DNA of 64,000 nucleotides from Atrina japonica (GCA_030159075.1 BROG01000516.1:62001-126000), one strand, 5' to 3'; positions 24,801 through 34,870 are shown, numbered from the stretch's first letter. Program-made: numbers and translations. Notes: a model not told the origin generated them from the sequence alone.

Positions 24801-25611
24801 CCAGTTTCCACTGTATGTGACTTTGATAATAAGAAAGCGTTATCATATCTGATGACCGTTTGGTGATGTCACCTTCATTTGACCTTGTTTTCCTAAAATC
24901 CTCATTTTTAGAATTATAAAAATCACTTTCACTCATTTCTTGTATGAAGTCTTTATGTTTCCATGGATATGGAATCTTTTGTTGTTTATCAAAATTCCAC
25001 GAGAAGTGGTGCTGTGATGGTTGATCGGGAACCGTTCGTATATTTCGCCTGTATCTTCTGTTGTGCATATTCAACATGGAGAAAACGTATAGAAATTCAT
25101 TCTCCCGGGATGTATTTTCTGACAGCGCCATCTTGTATGCAGCATAATTCATAGACGCTGGATGGTTTGGAATGGAAAACGCATGATAAGACTTGTCAAT
25201 AACGGGATGGGGATTTTTGACAAAAACGCTATAGTATCCCAAACTAAAACAAATACATGGTACAGTAAGAAATATAAATATGGATAATAGTAATCCAAAT
25301 ATGCATGCCTGCTTCTCTGACAGCTTACAGAGATGAGGCAATCTTAAATTATTCCAATTCCATCCAATGAAAAAATGTCTGTTGCCACTACTCGAGATCT
25401 GACAATTTAAGTGAGTACTACTAGAATTGTCTTCAGTGCTGTCCTGGTCTGATATCGTAAGTCGATTGACATTTAAATCACAGCTTCTATCATCATCTGA
25501 ATTCAGAAGTTCAATATCTGGTGACAAATCGTCTAAATCATCTTGTGCATCTTGTAACGGTACAGACGAGTATCCATTGGCCGTGTATCTGGTCATACGA
25601 CATGCTGCCAT
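964..25611 (-). CDS. DISP3: Dispatched-3 orthologue, 13 coding exons, 3' part missing
   Basis: Span of a minus-strand gene for a Dispatched/Patched-type RND membrane protein. Exons with GT/AG boundaries and matching phases join into about 1143 residues once a 20 bp frame-breaking duplication at 16581-16620 is ignored. The order matches what I recall of vertebrate DISP3: cytosolic N terminus, first membrane segment at about residues 103-125, first luminal loop, sterol-sensing domain with the GVDD (GxxxD) motif in TM4, second loop, then the segment before TM7. Diagnostic matches include NLKSSLLR followed by LFG.PL, LGILNGVAAF, GKATFFTS.TTAAA, IPAVHEFGLFM and a Gly-Asp-Thr-Asn stretch before LLDLK. 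TM7-TM12 and the stop must lie left of base 964. DISP3 is a multi-pass protein linked in vertebrates to sterol handling and neural differentiation; Dispatched relatives export Hedgehog ligands. The role here is inferred from family only. Confidence 0.93.
1302..1370. repeat. Inverted repeat with G/C-run ends
   Basis: gggggcgtaatttacac and gtgtaaattaccccc form a hairpin of about 16 base pairs around a 30-base loop. The distal arm ends in a run of 14 C. Confidence 0.65.
1413..2036. repeat. 45 bp minisatellite, about 14 copies
   Basis: Unit starts aaccagtctgtaagtggta and ends ggcctcttaacag. It fills much of the DISP3 intron between exons 13 and 12. Copies differ by a few bases (ggtatt/tctatt). 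The rest of this intron holds a dispersed repeat at 2386-2700. Confidence 0.93.
2386..2700. repeat. Dispersed repeat, copy 1
   Basis: Shares gttccattctgttcagtttt, tcagatcatgtgac, ttttgtaat and tctgcgaggaata with 34708-34870 and, in part, 4452-4570. Non-coding; it probably derives from an old transposon. Confidence 0.65.
3034..3188 (-). CDS. DISP3: DISP3 exon 12: luminal loop 2
   Basis: Acceptor ctttctcag, donor GTAAGT. Codes LPSSFETNTIPECKNLPKMI, ending LLWWAFAFES, as in vertebrate HPECKELPEP... and ISMAFEST. Phase 2 in, 0 out. Confidence 0.94.
3340..3600. repeat. Inverted repeat rich in ttcatgtgaa
   Basis: Several blocks such as aattcatgtgaaat and their complements occur on both sides of a centre near 3470, giving a foldback structure. 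A related fragment lies at 5935-5970. Confidence 0.6.
3601..6385. other. DISP3 intron, little recognisable
   Basis: Continuation of the intron between exons 12 and 11. A degenerate copy of the 2386 repeat is at 4452-4570. Short open frames at 4548-5653 show no family resemblance and no splice support on the gene strand. I see nothing else. Confidence 0.5.
6386..6548 (-). CDS. DISP3: DISP3 exon 11: luminal loop 2
   Basis: Acceptor ttcacttcag, donor GTAAGT. Codes GKVEFDPAFSKLFKFANN..., then LAKLCKICTMIAAKTDLVRN and GTAQCLPAF, with three conserved Cys as in vertebrate HLCHLCKAIAANSELV and QCLPSG. Confidence 0.95.
6549..7913. other. DISP3 intron, nothing recognised
   Basis: AT-rich intron between exons 11 and 10. 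No array, palindrome or coding signal that I can support. Confidence 0.5.
7914..8290 (-). CDS. DISP3: DISP3 exon 10: Thr/Pro/Lys-rich segment then conserved loop 2
   Basis: Acceptor ctatttcag, donor GTAAGA. The first ~75 residues are Thr, Pro and Lys rich (KKTKSSTTVRQTTTT...) and look mucin-like, with dense potential O-glycosylation. The last ~50 residues are conserved: CSNPKDRPMIETGASVYIVF then GIKGIIRDKENEGHVIDDEN, matching VDTGAMVFVVFGIIGV in vertebrate DISP3. Confidence 0.93.
8291..10029. other. DISP3 intron with one dispersed repeat
   Basis: Between exons 10 and 9. 9625-9712 (cccatttacccctaaagaca ... gtttgatgagtta) matches a repeat family also at 24120-24345, 31884-32045 and 59305-59392. 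Otherwise nothing recognised. Confidence 0.55.
10030..10186 (-). CDS. DISP3: DISP3 exon 9: Pro-rich luminal loop 2
   Basis: Acceptor ttttttttcag, donor GTATCA (weak). Codes LDSPNKPLPYHPHLQTSRPV then MPILPPTRPQPRTTKSSEHV, rich in Pro and Thr. I see no similarity to vertebrate DISP3. The call rests on phase (0 in, 1 out), splice sites and an uninterrupted frame. An extra undetected exon nearby is possible. Confidence 0.72.
10187..10798. other. DISP3 intron, nothing recognised
   Basis: Between exons 9 and 8. AT-rich; no repeat or further exon seen. The vertebrate protein has a longer loop here, so a missed exon is possible. Confidence 0.45.
10799..10971 (-). CDS. DISP3: DISP3 exon 8: membrane helix and start of luminal loop 2
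   Basis: Acceptor gtttttcag, donor GTAAGA. Begins VISLVVLVVTIGIATQL (membrane helix), then the conserved luminal stretch IFRGDTNLQMLLDLKTKLGV and CYKCSAVYN. The Cys-x2-Cys pair matches CITC of vertebrate DISP3. Confidence 0.94.
11090..11482. repeat. Degenerate tandem repeat (gacatcactgtcagggcttg)
   Basis: About a dozen imperfect units of 30-40 bp with the core gacatcactgtcagggcttg, in the intron between DISP3 exons 8 and 7. Units vary in length and order, so the array looks old. Confidence 0.85.
11541..11717 (-). CDS. DISP3: DISP3 exon 7: cytosolic loop to TM7-equivalent lead-in
   Basis: Acceptor ttcttgcag, donor GTACGT. Codes TYGDQGDDEPLLVPTTVPQ..., then SIAKPVVKARWIVL, the amphipathic lead into the next membrane helix (vertebrate: VLWSAVKSRWVIV). 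Phase 2 in, 1 out, consistent with both neighbours. Confidence 0.9.
11718..13279. other. DISP3 intron, nothing recognised
   Basis: First part of the intron upstream of exon 7. AT-rich; no coding or repeat signal I can support. Confidence 0.45.
13280..13940. repeat. Tandem satellite of about 150 bp, 4-5 units
   Basis: Repeated blocks: ttgatccccaccccattact, aaattcaaacccatataa, ttgcacttgccacaggtaac and cattgccaagaatttgcttc. The last unit is shortened. Short frames on both strands here are by-products of the repeat. Confidence 0.88.
14327..14523 (-). CDS. DISP3: DISP3 exon 6: cytosolic loop after TM6
   Basis: Acceptor acttttcag, donor GTAAGT. Codes about residues 629-694: FFCRCCKIGV, a Cys cluster like the one after TM6 in vertebrate DISP3, then an acidic stretch DSEDVTADDEDDLPLLML. 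The acidic-then-PLL pattern parallels DDDIPLLEVEEE of the vertebrate protein. This is the large cytosolic loop between the two halves of the RND fold. Confidence 0.9.
15090..15412. repeat. 43-45 bp minisatellite, about 7 copies
   Basis: Unit reads caattcctctaacagctggt then ggcagttacaagatgatgaa. Located in the intron between DISP3 exons 6 and 5. Confidence 0.9.
15990..16155 (-). repeat. tRNA-like SINE fragment
   Basis: On the minus strand, ggtagcacagtggttagcac resembles a tRNA A box and is followed about 40 bases later by a weak B box. On the plus strand it contains 'cccggagaaaaccc', as seen in abundant mollusc repeats. Degenerate and without tRNA folding, so not a tRNA gene. Confidence 0.55.
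16290..16446. repeat. Palindrome cluster around gctagc
   Basis: tggggaaagaattggctagc and gctagccaattctttcccca (16299-16368) are near-perfect inverted copies. Two further ggctagcca copies follow to 16446. It sits 40 bases from the donor of DISP3 exon 5. Confidence 0.75.
16485..16644 (-). CDS. DISP3: DISP3 exon 5: TM5-TM6, frame broken by 20 bp duplication
   Basis: Acceptor ttttcag at 16645, donor GTGAGT. Begins IPAVHEFGLFMCLIV, then should read VVCCWITVVLILPPSLYIWSW, as in vertebrate DISP3. A 20 bp direct duplication (16581-16600 and 16601-16620) intervenes. Read literally, the frame goes to TGA seven codons after the conserved Leu-Phe-Met. With one copy removed the exon is 140 bases and both phases fit. 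Using acceptors of upstream array units does not rescue the frame; I checked one and two units up. So the locus is either misassembled or carries a disrupting allele. Confidence 0.85.
16581..16620. repeat. 20 bp direct duplication inside DISP3 exon 5
   Basis: Bases acgatcaggcacataaacag occur twice, back to back and identical. Both copies end with ataaacag, the junction sequence of the adjacent 38 bp array. Confidence 0.95.
16621..17122 (-). repeat. 38 bp minisatellite made of the DISP3 exon 5 acceptor
   Basis: About 13 units. Read on the minus strand, each unit contains ctgtttattttcag (3' splice site) followed by exon bases coding IPxVHEFGL. The first unit (16621-16658) supplies the real exon start. 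Units 3 and 12 keep exactly the coding version; others have CCCCA or CCTCA. One unit (near 16730) is rearranged. Confidence 0.93.
17290..17800 (-). repeat. 33 bp minisatellite made of the DISP3 exon 4 donor
   Basis: About 15 units. Read on the minus strand, each has exon-end bases atgacatcatct, then GTAAGT or GTTAGT, then ttgtgaaatat. The unit at 17770-17800 is the real exon 4 donor. The other units fill the donor half of the same intron. Confidence 0.93.
17793..17953 (-). CDS. DISP3: DISP3 exon 4: TM4 GVDD motif and TM5 start
   Basis: Acceptor ttctattttag, donor GTAAGT. Begins VDDVFVFIN, completing GxxxD, the RND-family motif in TM4 thought to carry proton or cation flux. It continues FRQSSNIKCRRKR, then KVAGKATFFTSFTTAAAFAA and NMTSS. 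Phase 0 out. The final 14 exon bases, the donor and the next ~19 intron bases are repeated about 15 times downstream (see the array at 17290-17800). Confidence 0.95.
18421..18592. mobile_element. MITE, TIR cagtaaaacctg
   Basis: Starts tacagtaaaacctgtatata and ends agcaggttttactgta, with TA flanks and internal inverted blocks (ggtgacccttatacacagg). Nearly the same sequence as 52418-52600. Too short to code a transposase. Confidence 0.85.
18791..18940. mobile_element. MITE, TIR cagtggaacctg
   Basis: tacagtggaacctgccttga to gacaggttcctctgta, TA flanks. This is the 'tagaccac/gtggtct' subfamily that gave rise to the large array at 54.2 kb. Confidence 0.8.
19179..19352. repeat. Long inverted repeat (MITE-like)
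   Basis: Left arm: tagaccctctcacgatagct ... gcgacaaaatgatacagat. Right arm: atctgtatcattttgtc ... caggaccacagttaac ... agggtcta. Arms of about 57 bases face each other over a 50-base centre. Confidence 0.75.
19865..20136 (-). CDS. DISP3: DISP3 exon 3: TM2-TM4, start of sterol-sensing domain
   Basis: Acceptor cactttcag, donor GTAAGT. Codes about residues 438-528. It begins ELQVLYGGNEIFDYEVE, nearly the vertebrate DISP3 sequence, followed by three hydrophobic segments. It ends FYRVVFGIRALGILNGVAAF then LIIGIG, the first half of TM4. The last base pairs with the next exon to make the Gly codon of GVDD. A ~40 bp tandem array begins about 15 bases upstream of the acceptor. Confidence 0.95.
20150..20545. 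repeat. ~40 bp minisatellite next to DISP3 exon 3 acceptor
   Basis: About 10 units with the core agagtaatcaaggattacaa and ctcacctcacaccaacat. It ends about 15 bases before the acceptor, so it borders but does not include the splice site. A stray unit is at 21354-21395, beyond an inserted repeat. Confidence 0.9.
20549..21352. repeat. Interspersed repeat (ccaagatggccg family) inserted in array
   Basis: Three to four similar ~130 bp blocks, each with a 'gttggattctgatctctctg' stretch followed by gaaaatgtaatatgc and atcccttca. It splits the array at 20150 from its outlying unit at 21354. Confidence 0.7.
21776..21848. repeat. (TA)n microsatellite
   Basis: About 73 bases of almost uninterrupted TA in the intron between DISP3 exons 3 and 2. 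Confidence 0.97.
21931..22039 (-). CDS. DISP3: DISP3 exon 2: end of luminal loop 1
   Basis: Starts after the acceptor atttacag and ends before the donor GTAAGA. The 109 bases code about residues 402-437 (IDGSIYTSKERHDIESD...), the stretch before TM2. Phases 1 in and 2 out agree with both neighbours. The match to vertebrate DISP3 is weaker here than in the flanking exons, but position and phase leave little doubt. Confidence 0.88.
23346..23640. mobile_element. Two adjacent MITEs
   Basis: 23346-23528 (tacagtaaaacctgtataca to aggttttactgta) is followed two bases later by 23531-23640 (tacagtggaacctgtcttga to caggttcctctgta). The two subfamilies share a TIR type and probably inserted one beside the other. 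Confidence 0.82.
24120..24345. repeat. Dispersed repeat (cccctgaa...ttgatgagtt family)
   Basis: Contains atttagactcgcc, gtccaatgtcataattt, aagttaatattgcatataaa and aggggttgatgagttg, matching 31884-32045 in order. Short related copies at 9625 and 59305. Confidence 0.65.
24408..25611 (-). CDS. DISP3: DISP3 exon 1 (coding part): N terminus, TM1, luminal loop 1
   Basis: Codes residues 1-401. The start is the ATG at 25611 (MAACRMTRY...), 11 bases inside an exon whose acceptor (ttttttcag) ends at 25623, so at least one non-coding 5' exon lies upstream. Residues 1-100 are acidic and Ser-rich. A hydrophobic segment at about 103-125 is TM1. Loop 1 carries RYRR at about 186-189, a furin-type dibasic site. 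It also has the Dispatched-like CAPLNSLMTYFYPS stretch and a KIYYDGLG motif, and ends with LKSSLLRTEVLFGVPL. The donor is GTTAGT at 24407, phase 1. An upstream in-frame ATG would add 17 residues but lies beyond the acceptor. Confidence 0.92.
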
Positions 25612-25837
25612 AATTCTTGTTTCTGAAAAAATAGAAAGAATACAAAACTCACAAATGCACATGTATATGACATTAAATATATTATATACATTAGAGAGAC
25701 ATTGTAAATATAAATGAATATCAAATGAAACATCACCAGATGATAGCTAGTACAAATTGTTTTCAGGAGACTGAAATGGTAAAAGCATTATTGATTAAGT
25801 TAAGCTTTACAAGTATAACTGGGTATATGTTGTAGAA

Positions 25838-25912
25838 CATAGCTCAGTTGGTTGACCATCTCCACAAATTGCAGGAAACCCAAGTTTGAAACCTTAACAT
25901 AAGTTAGGCCAT
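25838..25912 (+). repeat. tRNA-derived SINE head, degenerate
   Basis: atagctcagttggttgacca resembles an A box and aagtttgaaacc a B box, 35 bases apart. No acceptor stem, so a SINE fragment rather than a tRNA gene. The stretch 25913-26630 holds nothing else I recognise. Confidence 0.5.
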
Positions 25913-26634
25913 TCCTTTTCTACAATCATTTTGCAATTGGCAACCAACTAGGTAACTTATTGTGTGTTTGTGAGTTCCAAGTGGTTCCAAGTCTGATTTT
26001 ACATGTTTTCCATGAACACACAATATAATTTTTGTTGTTTTAATGATGCTTTATGCCACAGTTTTTTGTTATACGAAGGTGGCCATTTTTAGTGGCTGAG
26101 GAGAAAACCTGGTTACATATATACATGGTACCCACATTGCATCCAGGATCTGGATGCTGGCATTCAGCGAGAAAACTGGCAAAATCTCTCACATAATCAG
26201 TATCAATTCCTACGGATCTCTTCACATTGCCAATTACAGAGCTGTACAATGCCTTTGTAACACTTAATTATTATTACATCTACGACTATATTAAATGTGA
26301 AGAACACAGTAACAACAAGATGTCAAGTCAATGACTCTGGGTAAACAGAACATAGATCAATATCAATACTCATTACTCTAGATCTAATTTCAATTTTCAT
26401 CTCTCAGTTTTATACATGTAACCTGAGTTTATGTCATATCATAAACTTCAAAACATTGAAAAAACATCAGGTACGACTACACGAAGATGTACATCATACA
26501 TGTAAGTCAGCACAATGCTGGACAAATTAGCTGAACTGGTATAAAAATCAATAATATGTCTAGGATGGTAGGTAAAATGACTGATATCGTGTTAAATAAT
26601 AAATATCATTTTTCTTTATTAGCTGTCTATGTTC

Positions 26635-28425
26635 ACCTCTCACAGAGAATTCTATTTGCCTAACTAGTGTCCAGCTTCACTCTTCACATATACGAGTAAT
26701 TCTATTTTCCTTATCTAGTGTCTACATTCACTCTTCACACACAGAATTCTATCCTCCTTATCTAAGTATGTCTATTCATCCTCTTCATCTAGTGTCTTCA
26801 TTCTTCACACAGAATTCTTCTTATCTTCACTCTTCACACACAGAATTCTATCCTCCTTATCTAATGTATAGGTTCACTCTTCACACACAGAATTCTATCC
26901 TCTTCATCTAGTGTCTAGGTTCACTCTTCACACATAATTCTATCCTCATTATCTAATGTATAGGTTCACTCTTCACACAGAATTCTATCCTCCTTATCTA
27001 ATGTATAGGTTCACTCTTCACACACAGAATTCTATCCTCTTCATCTAGTGTCTAGGTTCACTCTTCACACATAATTCTATCCTCATAATGTATAGTTCAC
27101 TCTTCACACACAGAATTCTATCCTCCTTATATCTAATGTTCACTCTTATATTCTATCCTCTTCATCTAGTGTCTTCACACAGAATTCTATCCTCTTCATC
27201 TAGTTCTATCACTCTCACACATTCTATCCATGTAGGTCACTCTTAGAATTCTATCCTCCTTATCTAATGTATAGGTTCACTCTTCACACAGAATTCTATC
27301 CTCTTCATCTAGTGTCTAGGTTCACTCTTCACACATAAATCCTCATTATCTAATGGTTCACTCTTCACACACAGAATTCACACTCCATCTAATGTATAGG
27401 TTCACTCTTCACACACAGAATTCTATCCTCCTTATCTAGTGTCTAGGTTCACTCTTCACACAGAATTCTATCCTCCTTATCTAATGTATAGGTTCACTCT
27501 TCACACAGAATTTCCTCCTTATTAATGTGTCACTCTACAGAATTCTATCCTTCATCTAGTGTCTTCACTCTTCACACATAATTGATCCTCATTCTAATGT
27601 ATAGGTTCACTCCTTCACACAGAATAGTGTCCTTAAATGTAGGTTCACTCTTCACACACTCTTCTATCCTCTTCATCAGTGTCTAGGTTCATTCTTCATA
27701 ATCCTCTCATTATCTAATGTATAGGAATTCTATCCTCCTTATCTAATGTATAGGTTCACTCTTCACACAGAATTCTATCCTCTTCATCTAGTGTCTAGGT
27801 TCACTCTTCACACAGAATTCTATCCTCATTTCTAACTCTTCACACAGAATATCTATTTTCACACACACAGAATTCTATTCCTTAGTGTCTCACACAGAAT
27901 TCTATACTCTTCATCCAGTGTCTAGGTTCACTCTTCACACACAGAAGAATCCTCTTTATCTATGTTTTCACTTCAACTAGAATTCTATAAATGTAGTGTC
28001 TAGGTTCACTCTTCACACAGAATTCTATTTTCTTATTTAGTGTCTAAGTTCATTCTTCACACATTGAATTCTATTTTCCTTAACTAGTGTCTTAAATGTA
28101 GGTTCACTCTTCACACAGAATTCTATCCTCTTCATCTAGTGTCTAGGTTCACTCTTCACACAGAATTCTATTTTCCTTATTTAGTGTCTAAGTTCATTCT
28201 TCACACATTGAATTTTATTTTCCTTATCTAGGGTCTACATTCACTCTTTACACAGAATTCTATTTTCCTTATCTAGTTAGTGTCTAGATTCACACTTCAT
28301 TCACAAATTTTTTTTTACTTATCTAGTGTCTAGGTTCACACGTTACACATAATTCTACTTTCCTTACTTAGTGTCTAGGTTCACTCTTCATGTCTAGGTT
28401 CACACTCAGAATTCCATTTTCCTTT
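26635..28425. repeat. ~46 bp minisatellite, degenerate, about 40 copies
   Basis: Core ctaggttcactcttcacaca then cagaattctatcctccttat. Unit length varies widely through deletions. The array resumes at 29960 after an insertion. Confidence 0.9.
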
Positions 28426-28647
28426 TTTTTTCAAGTTTATACGTTTATACATGTAAGATTTACTTTTTTACTTTATCACAAACCCAGCAAATACAAAAAT
28501 TCTTTGCTGAAATCAGCTATTCTTCGATTTTCTTTTCCAGAAAATCGGTTTTCTTCAAAAGCGTCTCCTCTAAATCTCGCAAACTTTCCATAGCTTCTTC
28601 CACACTAGGAACGTCCTTCTTTTCTTTTTAAAACCAAACAGTTTCAT

Positions 28648-29849
<1,202 letters not shown>

Positions 29850-29959
29850 CACATATACATGTAAAGTTGTAATTTATCTAGAATAATATCAGCTATAAGT
29901 AACATAATATTGAAAACACTTGTTAACATAACATAACATGATATAATATAATATAATAT

Positions 29960-30255
29960 AATATAATTCTATTTTCCTTATATAATTCTATTTTCTTTAT
30001 CTAGTGCCTGCATTCACTATTCATACTTAGAAACATATTTTCCTTGTCTAATCTCAGAATTCTTTTTTTCTTATCTAGATTCAAGGTTTACTCTTCACAA
30101 ACAGAATTCTGTTTTCCTTATCTAGTGCCTGCATTCACTATTCACACTTAATAATATATTTTCCTTAACTAGTGTCTAGGTTCCCTCTTCACATACTGAA
30201 TTGTATTTGCCTTTTCTGGTGTCTACATTCACACTTCATTCAGAATTCTATTTTT
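29960..30255. repeat. ~46 bp minisatellite, right fragment
   Basis: Further units of the 26635 array (ttccttatctagtgcctgca, ttcactattcacac). The array was split by the TA-rich insertion. Confidence 0.8.
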
Positions 30256-33200
30256 AGTTTTACAGGATTTTGCATGTTAACCAAGATTCTGTAGCTACAT
30301 GTACCTTCATTGACCAAATCTCCAAATCAAAGCAGCAACTGTACCACTTGTTGTCAATTAATTGTACACAGGACATGCATAAAGGGTCACTCCATTCTAA
30401 AAATAACAAAAAAAATAAATAAATTATATATCAAATGTACATAGATCTATACATTTATTATGGGGACTATACATGTACCAAATCTATACTGTATAGAAGT
30501 GACGAAAGGTCCACAATCCCTGAGAAAACTGACGACAAAAGACACACGTTTAAAGATCCAAAATTACCCCAAAAGATTTTGCCTGTATACCAAGAAACTT
30601 CTAAGAAGTTATATACACGTAGTTAAGGGATAGAATCTCAGTAAGTCAATAGTTTTCAAGATATTTCATCATACCAATTATGAGAGGTTGGGCCCAAAAT
30701 GACAATATTGCTTTGTGCTAAGCAGTTACATGTATGTACCAACAAACCTGCCTTGACACATGAAAATAAATGGTTTTGGGAATAGGGATATCAGTAAGTC
30801 AATAATTTTCAAGACATATTGATCACTTCCCAAAAGTTGCACCAAAAATTACCCCATAGGACTTCTCAACAAAAGATTGGATGGGGATTTCAATAGTTTT
30901 CAAGATACATTTATATAACAAAGAGTCAGACTACCTTAACCCATTCATCCCTAAAGGCACAAAATTAACACTGTTAATGTACAGTTTCAGGACATAAATG
31001 AGTTCTCAAAAATTAATTTCATTATATAATCATGATAATCTTGATAATTCTACATTTGTTTGATTTCGTCCTCTGAATTTGGTAAATACCTAAAATAAAT
31101 GAAAAATGACAGTTTTTACCCAGGAAGTCGGGGCCTAATTTTGATACATGTAATATTTTGTTAGGTTACATCCATAAATTACTTAAAAGTATTAATGGTT
31201 TTTAACTTCTATTTTGGTGTTTATGAATTACATCATAGATCCATTCACTGACTTTGTAATAAACATTGAAAATGACATCCTAGAATTTTACTCCCAGGAA
31301 GAATATTGTATTCATCCTTAAATAACAAATGGATTGCATTCGGATTTTTAGCATATGAGTACCAAAACCTTACCTTCCTGCGAATCAAGTTTTGTTAAAA
31401 TTGGATAAACGACAAATTCTAGAGGAGTTATTGAAAGAAAATGAATTTACTAAGAATACATATATGCATATAGTGAAAATAAATTTTGCAAACTCATTTA
31501 TGTCATACTACTGTTTATTCACCAACCCCCCCACCCACCCCCAAATTAATCACAGATGATTACATGTACCATGTACCTACATGTAAAAGAAAACAGAATG
31601 TCATTAAAGTGCCAGATTCAAATGGTATCACCTGCTACTGGTACCCTTTGACCTGTCTATTATGATTTATTTGTTTAATCACGTTCATGCAATAAAATAA
31701 ATTTCCAATGAATTTTAACAAAACATTTGACATCACCTAATTTGTATATTTTTCTCCCCTTAGCAAGACATTGTAGAGTACAATGTACTTGTGTATATAT
31801 ACCTGTTTCTCACTTCATCGTTTTTCTAATAGAATCAAGAAAATCTAAAATGCAATTTATGTACATAACCTCATCAACCTGTGTGGTCACATTAAGACTC
31901 ACAAAAATCAGTAAGCAGCTTAGTCCATTGTCATAATTTAGGGGTGAACAAGTTAATATTGAATATAAAATCATTTTGAATTACACTATGTTACACATAC
32001 CTGAATTCCGATAATGGACCTGACCACTCTTTAAAACGAATGAGTTAACATTTACAACTTCAACATTTCAGTACCAATATATGTAAACAACATCTGTTTT
32101 CACATTCAAAAGGAGTTTTAGCTTGTCAATCTTAGTTTGCCATTTGTCACTCAATGACTCACTTTTATTAGATTTCTTTTGATCAGGTTTAAACCCTGTC
32201 TCGCCTTGAGGAAATTTACTTTTAATCAAGTTTACATAAATAACATGATTAAAGATACTGTAATCAATCTTTGATTGTAAAGTATATCTTCTAATGTTCC
32301 TATTTTATCTTTCACAAAGAAAACAATAATATGTGCATGTATTTACATGAGCTTCTACTTATTTTAATTCAAATAAATCTACCTGTAAATTCGAGTCTGT
32401 ATACCTGAAATATCTATATATAGACATTAGAGTAATATGTACCTTTACATTTCACATCTTTAAAAATTTACAATGAATTTATGGATTTTTTTCTTACATG
32501 AGGTGTAAGAAGAAATTTCTATGATTTAATATATCATATGTATTGCACGTGTTTGATTCTCTTAAATAAGATATTTTAACATATCCATCCATCTTTTCAT
32601 CCTAAAAATGTAGCTACATGCATGTATCTTTCTGTCTTTCTATAGCTGTCTATCTGTTAGTTCATCTCTCAATCCATTCACCTTTTTATTCATCTATCTT
32701 TCTACCTACATGAACCTAAGTTTCGATATCATGGCAAAGTTAAAAAATCTTGTTTCAATTTTAATTTGCATACATAAAATACCATACCAAATATACCATG
32801 TATACAATACAAAAATAGCATAGTAAATACACAATACATGTACTGGTATGATCTACATTTGTACATGTACATGTACATTTTGCATGTATATATATGAAAT
32901 GAATGTTAAAATAAACTTTGATCAGTAAGTAATTGACCCAAATGTTAATGATCAAAATTACTGAAATCATTGAAAAGCTCAAATAAGATTATATTCACAG
33001 TAAAAATGTGTACTGCCTGAGAATACCTGTACTTGGATACATGAAAAACCATCTGACAACTGATTTGGATACTGTCTCATGAGCATAAGATGAGTCAGAT
33101 TGAACTGCGGTAAAAGCATTTCTCACCAATGTGTTTTAGGTTTGAATCCTAGATTAGGCAGTTTTATAAATGAAAATTGTATCTGAAATTACCACATCAA

Positions 33201-33720
33201 ACAGATGGGTTGGTATTCTCCAGGTACATGCATCTCAGCCTGGTGGTGTGATGAAAAATTTAGCTGTGACAGCTACATGTATATGATGAAGCTTAATAAT
33301 ATTTTACATACAGGGATTTTCCACCCAATCATATGGGGCCAAAATAAGGCCCCATTTCCAATCCAAAATCAATACATTTTTGCCCTTTTGCAGTCAAAAT
33401 TTCCCAATTGAAGAGAAATGACAATGAACTTGAAGAGATTCTTGTATTTTCACATACTTTTGTGTATTTCAAGATTTCCAATTTTCAATAAAATGTTGCT
33501 AAAATTCACAATTCAAAAGGCCCAGGCCCAAAAGAGTGTGGAAAATCCCTGGCATGCAATGTAAGCATCTTCTTCTCAAAATGACTGTGCATGCTGAAAT
33601 ATTGCAAACTTGTTAACGAGAACTGGTATCGCCAACTTGGCAAGAAATTGGTTGTCTCCCCTTAAACATGTAGATTGAAACTGAGGTCAGAAAATGTATG
33701 GCATACATGTATCAATATTT
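30256..33720. other. Intergenic or 5' intron, no gene seen
   Basis: Contains a dispersed repeat copy at 31884-32045, a degenerate tRNA-like B box near 33145 (ggtttgaatcc) and many tacatgta motifs. No open frame with family resemblance. A DISP3 leader exon could lie here but I could not place it. Confidence 0.45.
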
Positions 33721-33729
33721 AGCAAAGTA

Positions 33730-34460
33730 AACAAGAGGCCCAATGGACCTTCATGATCACCTGAGTAAAAATATGCTGATCATTGTGAAGATTTATTTGA
33801 AAGATGTTTTGTGCTTGGCCTTTTTGGAGCCCTAATAGATCCTAGCCCCTTTTCATTTGCAAATTTTATGCAGCTTCATCTAAGGATACATCCTGCCAAG
33901 CTTTGTTAAACATGTCTCATAGCTCTCTAGATCCTTAGATAAAGTAAAAAATGTCTACATGACCTTGATCCTTAGGTCATTTCTAATAAGCATTTATAGG
34001 TCTACATGTACATACAAAAAAGTCAATCAGTTTTGAGTTTACAAGCCATTTACCAGTACACAAAACAGTAGCCGATGTCATTTGAAGCAACCCTAGTGGC
34101 TCGTTTATGGACAGATTTTGTTTTCATGCCCAAACTTAGTAGACATTGACTTCAAATCATGCATACAAAATTTGAAAGACATCTGGTCATCACAAAAGAA
34201 AATTTTTAAACATGCACCAAGTTTCTGTCCTTTTTTGGCGCCTTTTGTGCCACTGATGGGTCCTAGCCTGAATTCTGATTTACAAACTTTATATCAGTTC
34301 ACATGGGGATATTTCCTTCCAAATTTGGTCAAAATTGGCCAACTTGTTCTTGAGAAGAATTTAAAAATGTGCAAAAGTAAACAACACATCACTAATGACT
34401 AAAGACAAATGATGATATAGCAGCAGGTCACACTGAGTCTTTGGTTCAGGTGACCTAAAA
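33730..34460. repeat. Interspersed repeat (aggccc/caggtgacct family)
   Basis: Begins aaacaagaggcccaatggac, ends ttcaggtgacctaaaaa. Same family as 35434-36597. The 94-residue frame inside is not a gene. Confidence 0.8.
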
Positions 34461-34528
34461 AACAAAGTTCTGATAGAATTTCTGATAGAATAAAAGTGCT
34501 CCTGCCCTCTTAATAAACCATTTTTTAG

Positions 34529-34705
34529 TACAGTGAAATCTGTACATGTATATAAAGACCACTTCGGGACACAACAAAACCAGTTTTTATAGGGAGGTGG
34601 TCTTTATTGATTTGTACACAAAGGGTACTATTGGGGACAGCAAAAACAATCTTTGTGACCATGTGGTCTTTATACACAGGTGGTCGCTAAAGCAGGTTTA
34701 CTGTA
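34529..34705. mobile_element. MITE, TIR cagtgaaatctg
   Basis: tacagtgaaatctgtacatg to agcaggtttactgta, with internal tataaagacc / ggtctttata arms. Directly followed by another dispersed repeat. Confidence 0.78.
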
Positions 34706-34870
34706 GTTCCATTCAATTCAGTTTTGTGAAAATAAATTGTACTCAGATCTTGTGATTTCTTAGGAATACAGAAAGTTCTGGTTTTGTAATATTTATGTTG
34801 ACAACATTCAATGATATCTTTTTTCAGTTTATCTGCGTCTGCGAGGAATAAAGATTAGATAAAATGTTCT
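34706..34870. repeat. Dispersed repeat, copy 2
   Basis: gttccattcaattcagtttt ... tctgcgaggaata; matches 2386-2550. The rest to 35433 shows only fragments of no clear identity. Confidence 0.65.

Noticed and set aside
24661..25717. Plus-strand frames overlapping DISP3 exon 1
   Set aside because: Antisense shadows of a strongly conserved coding exon.
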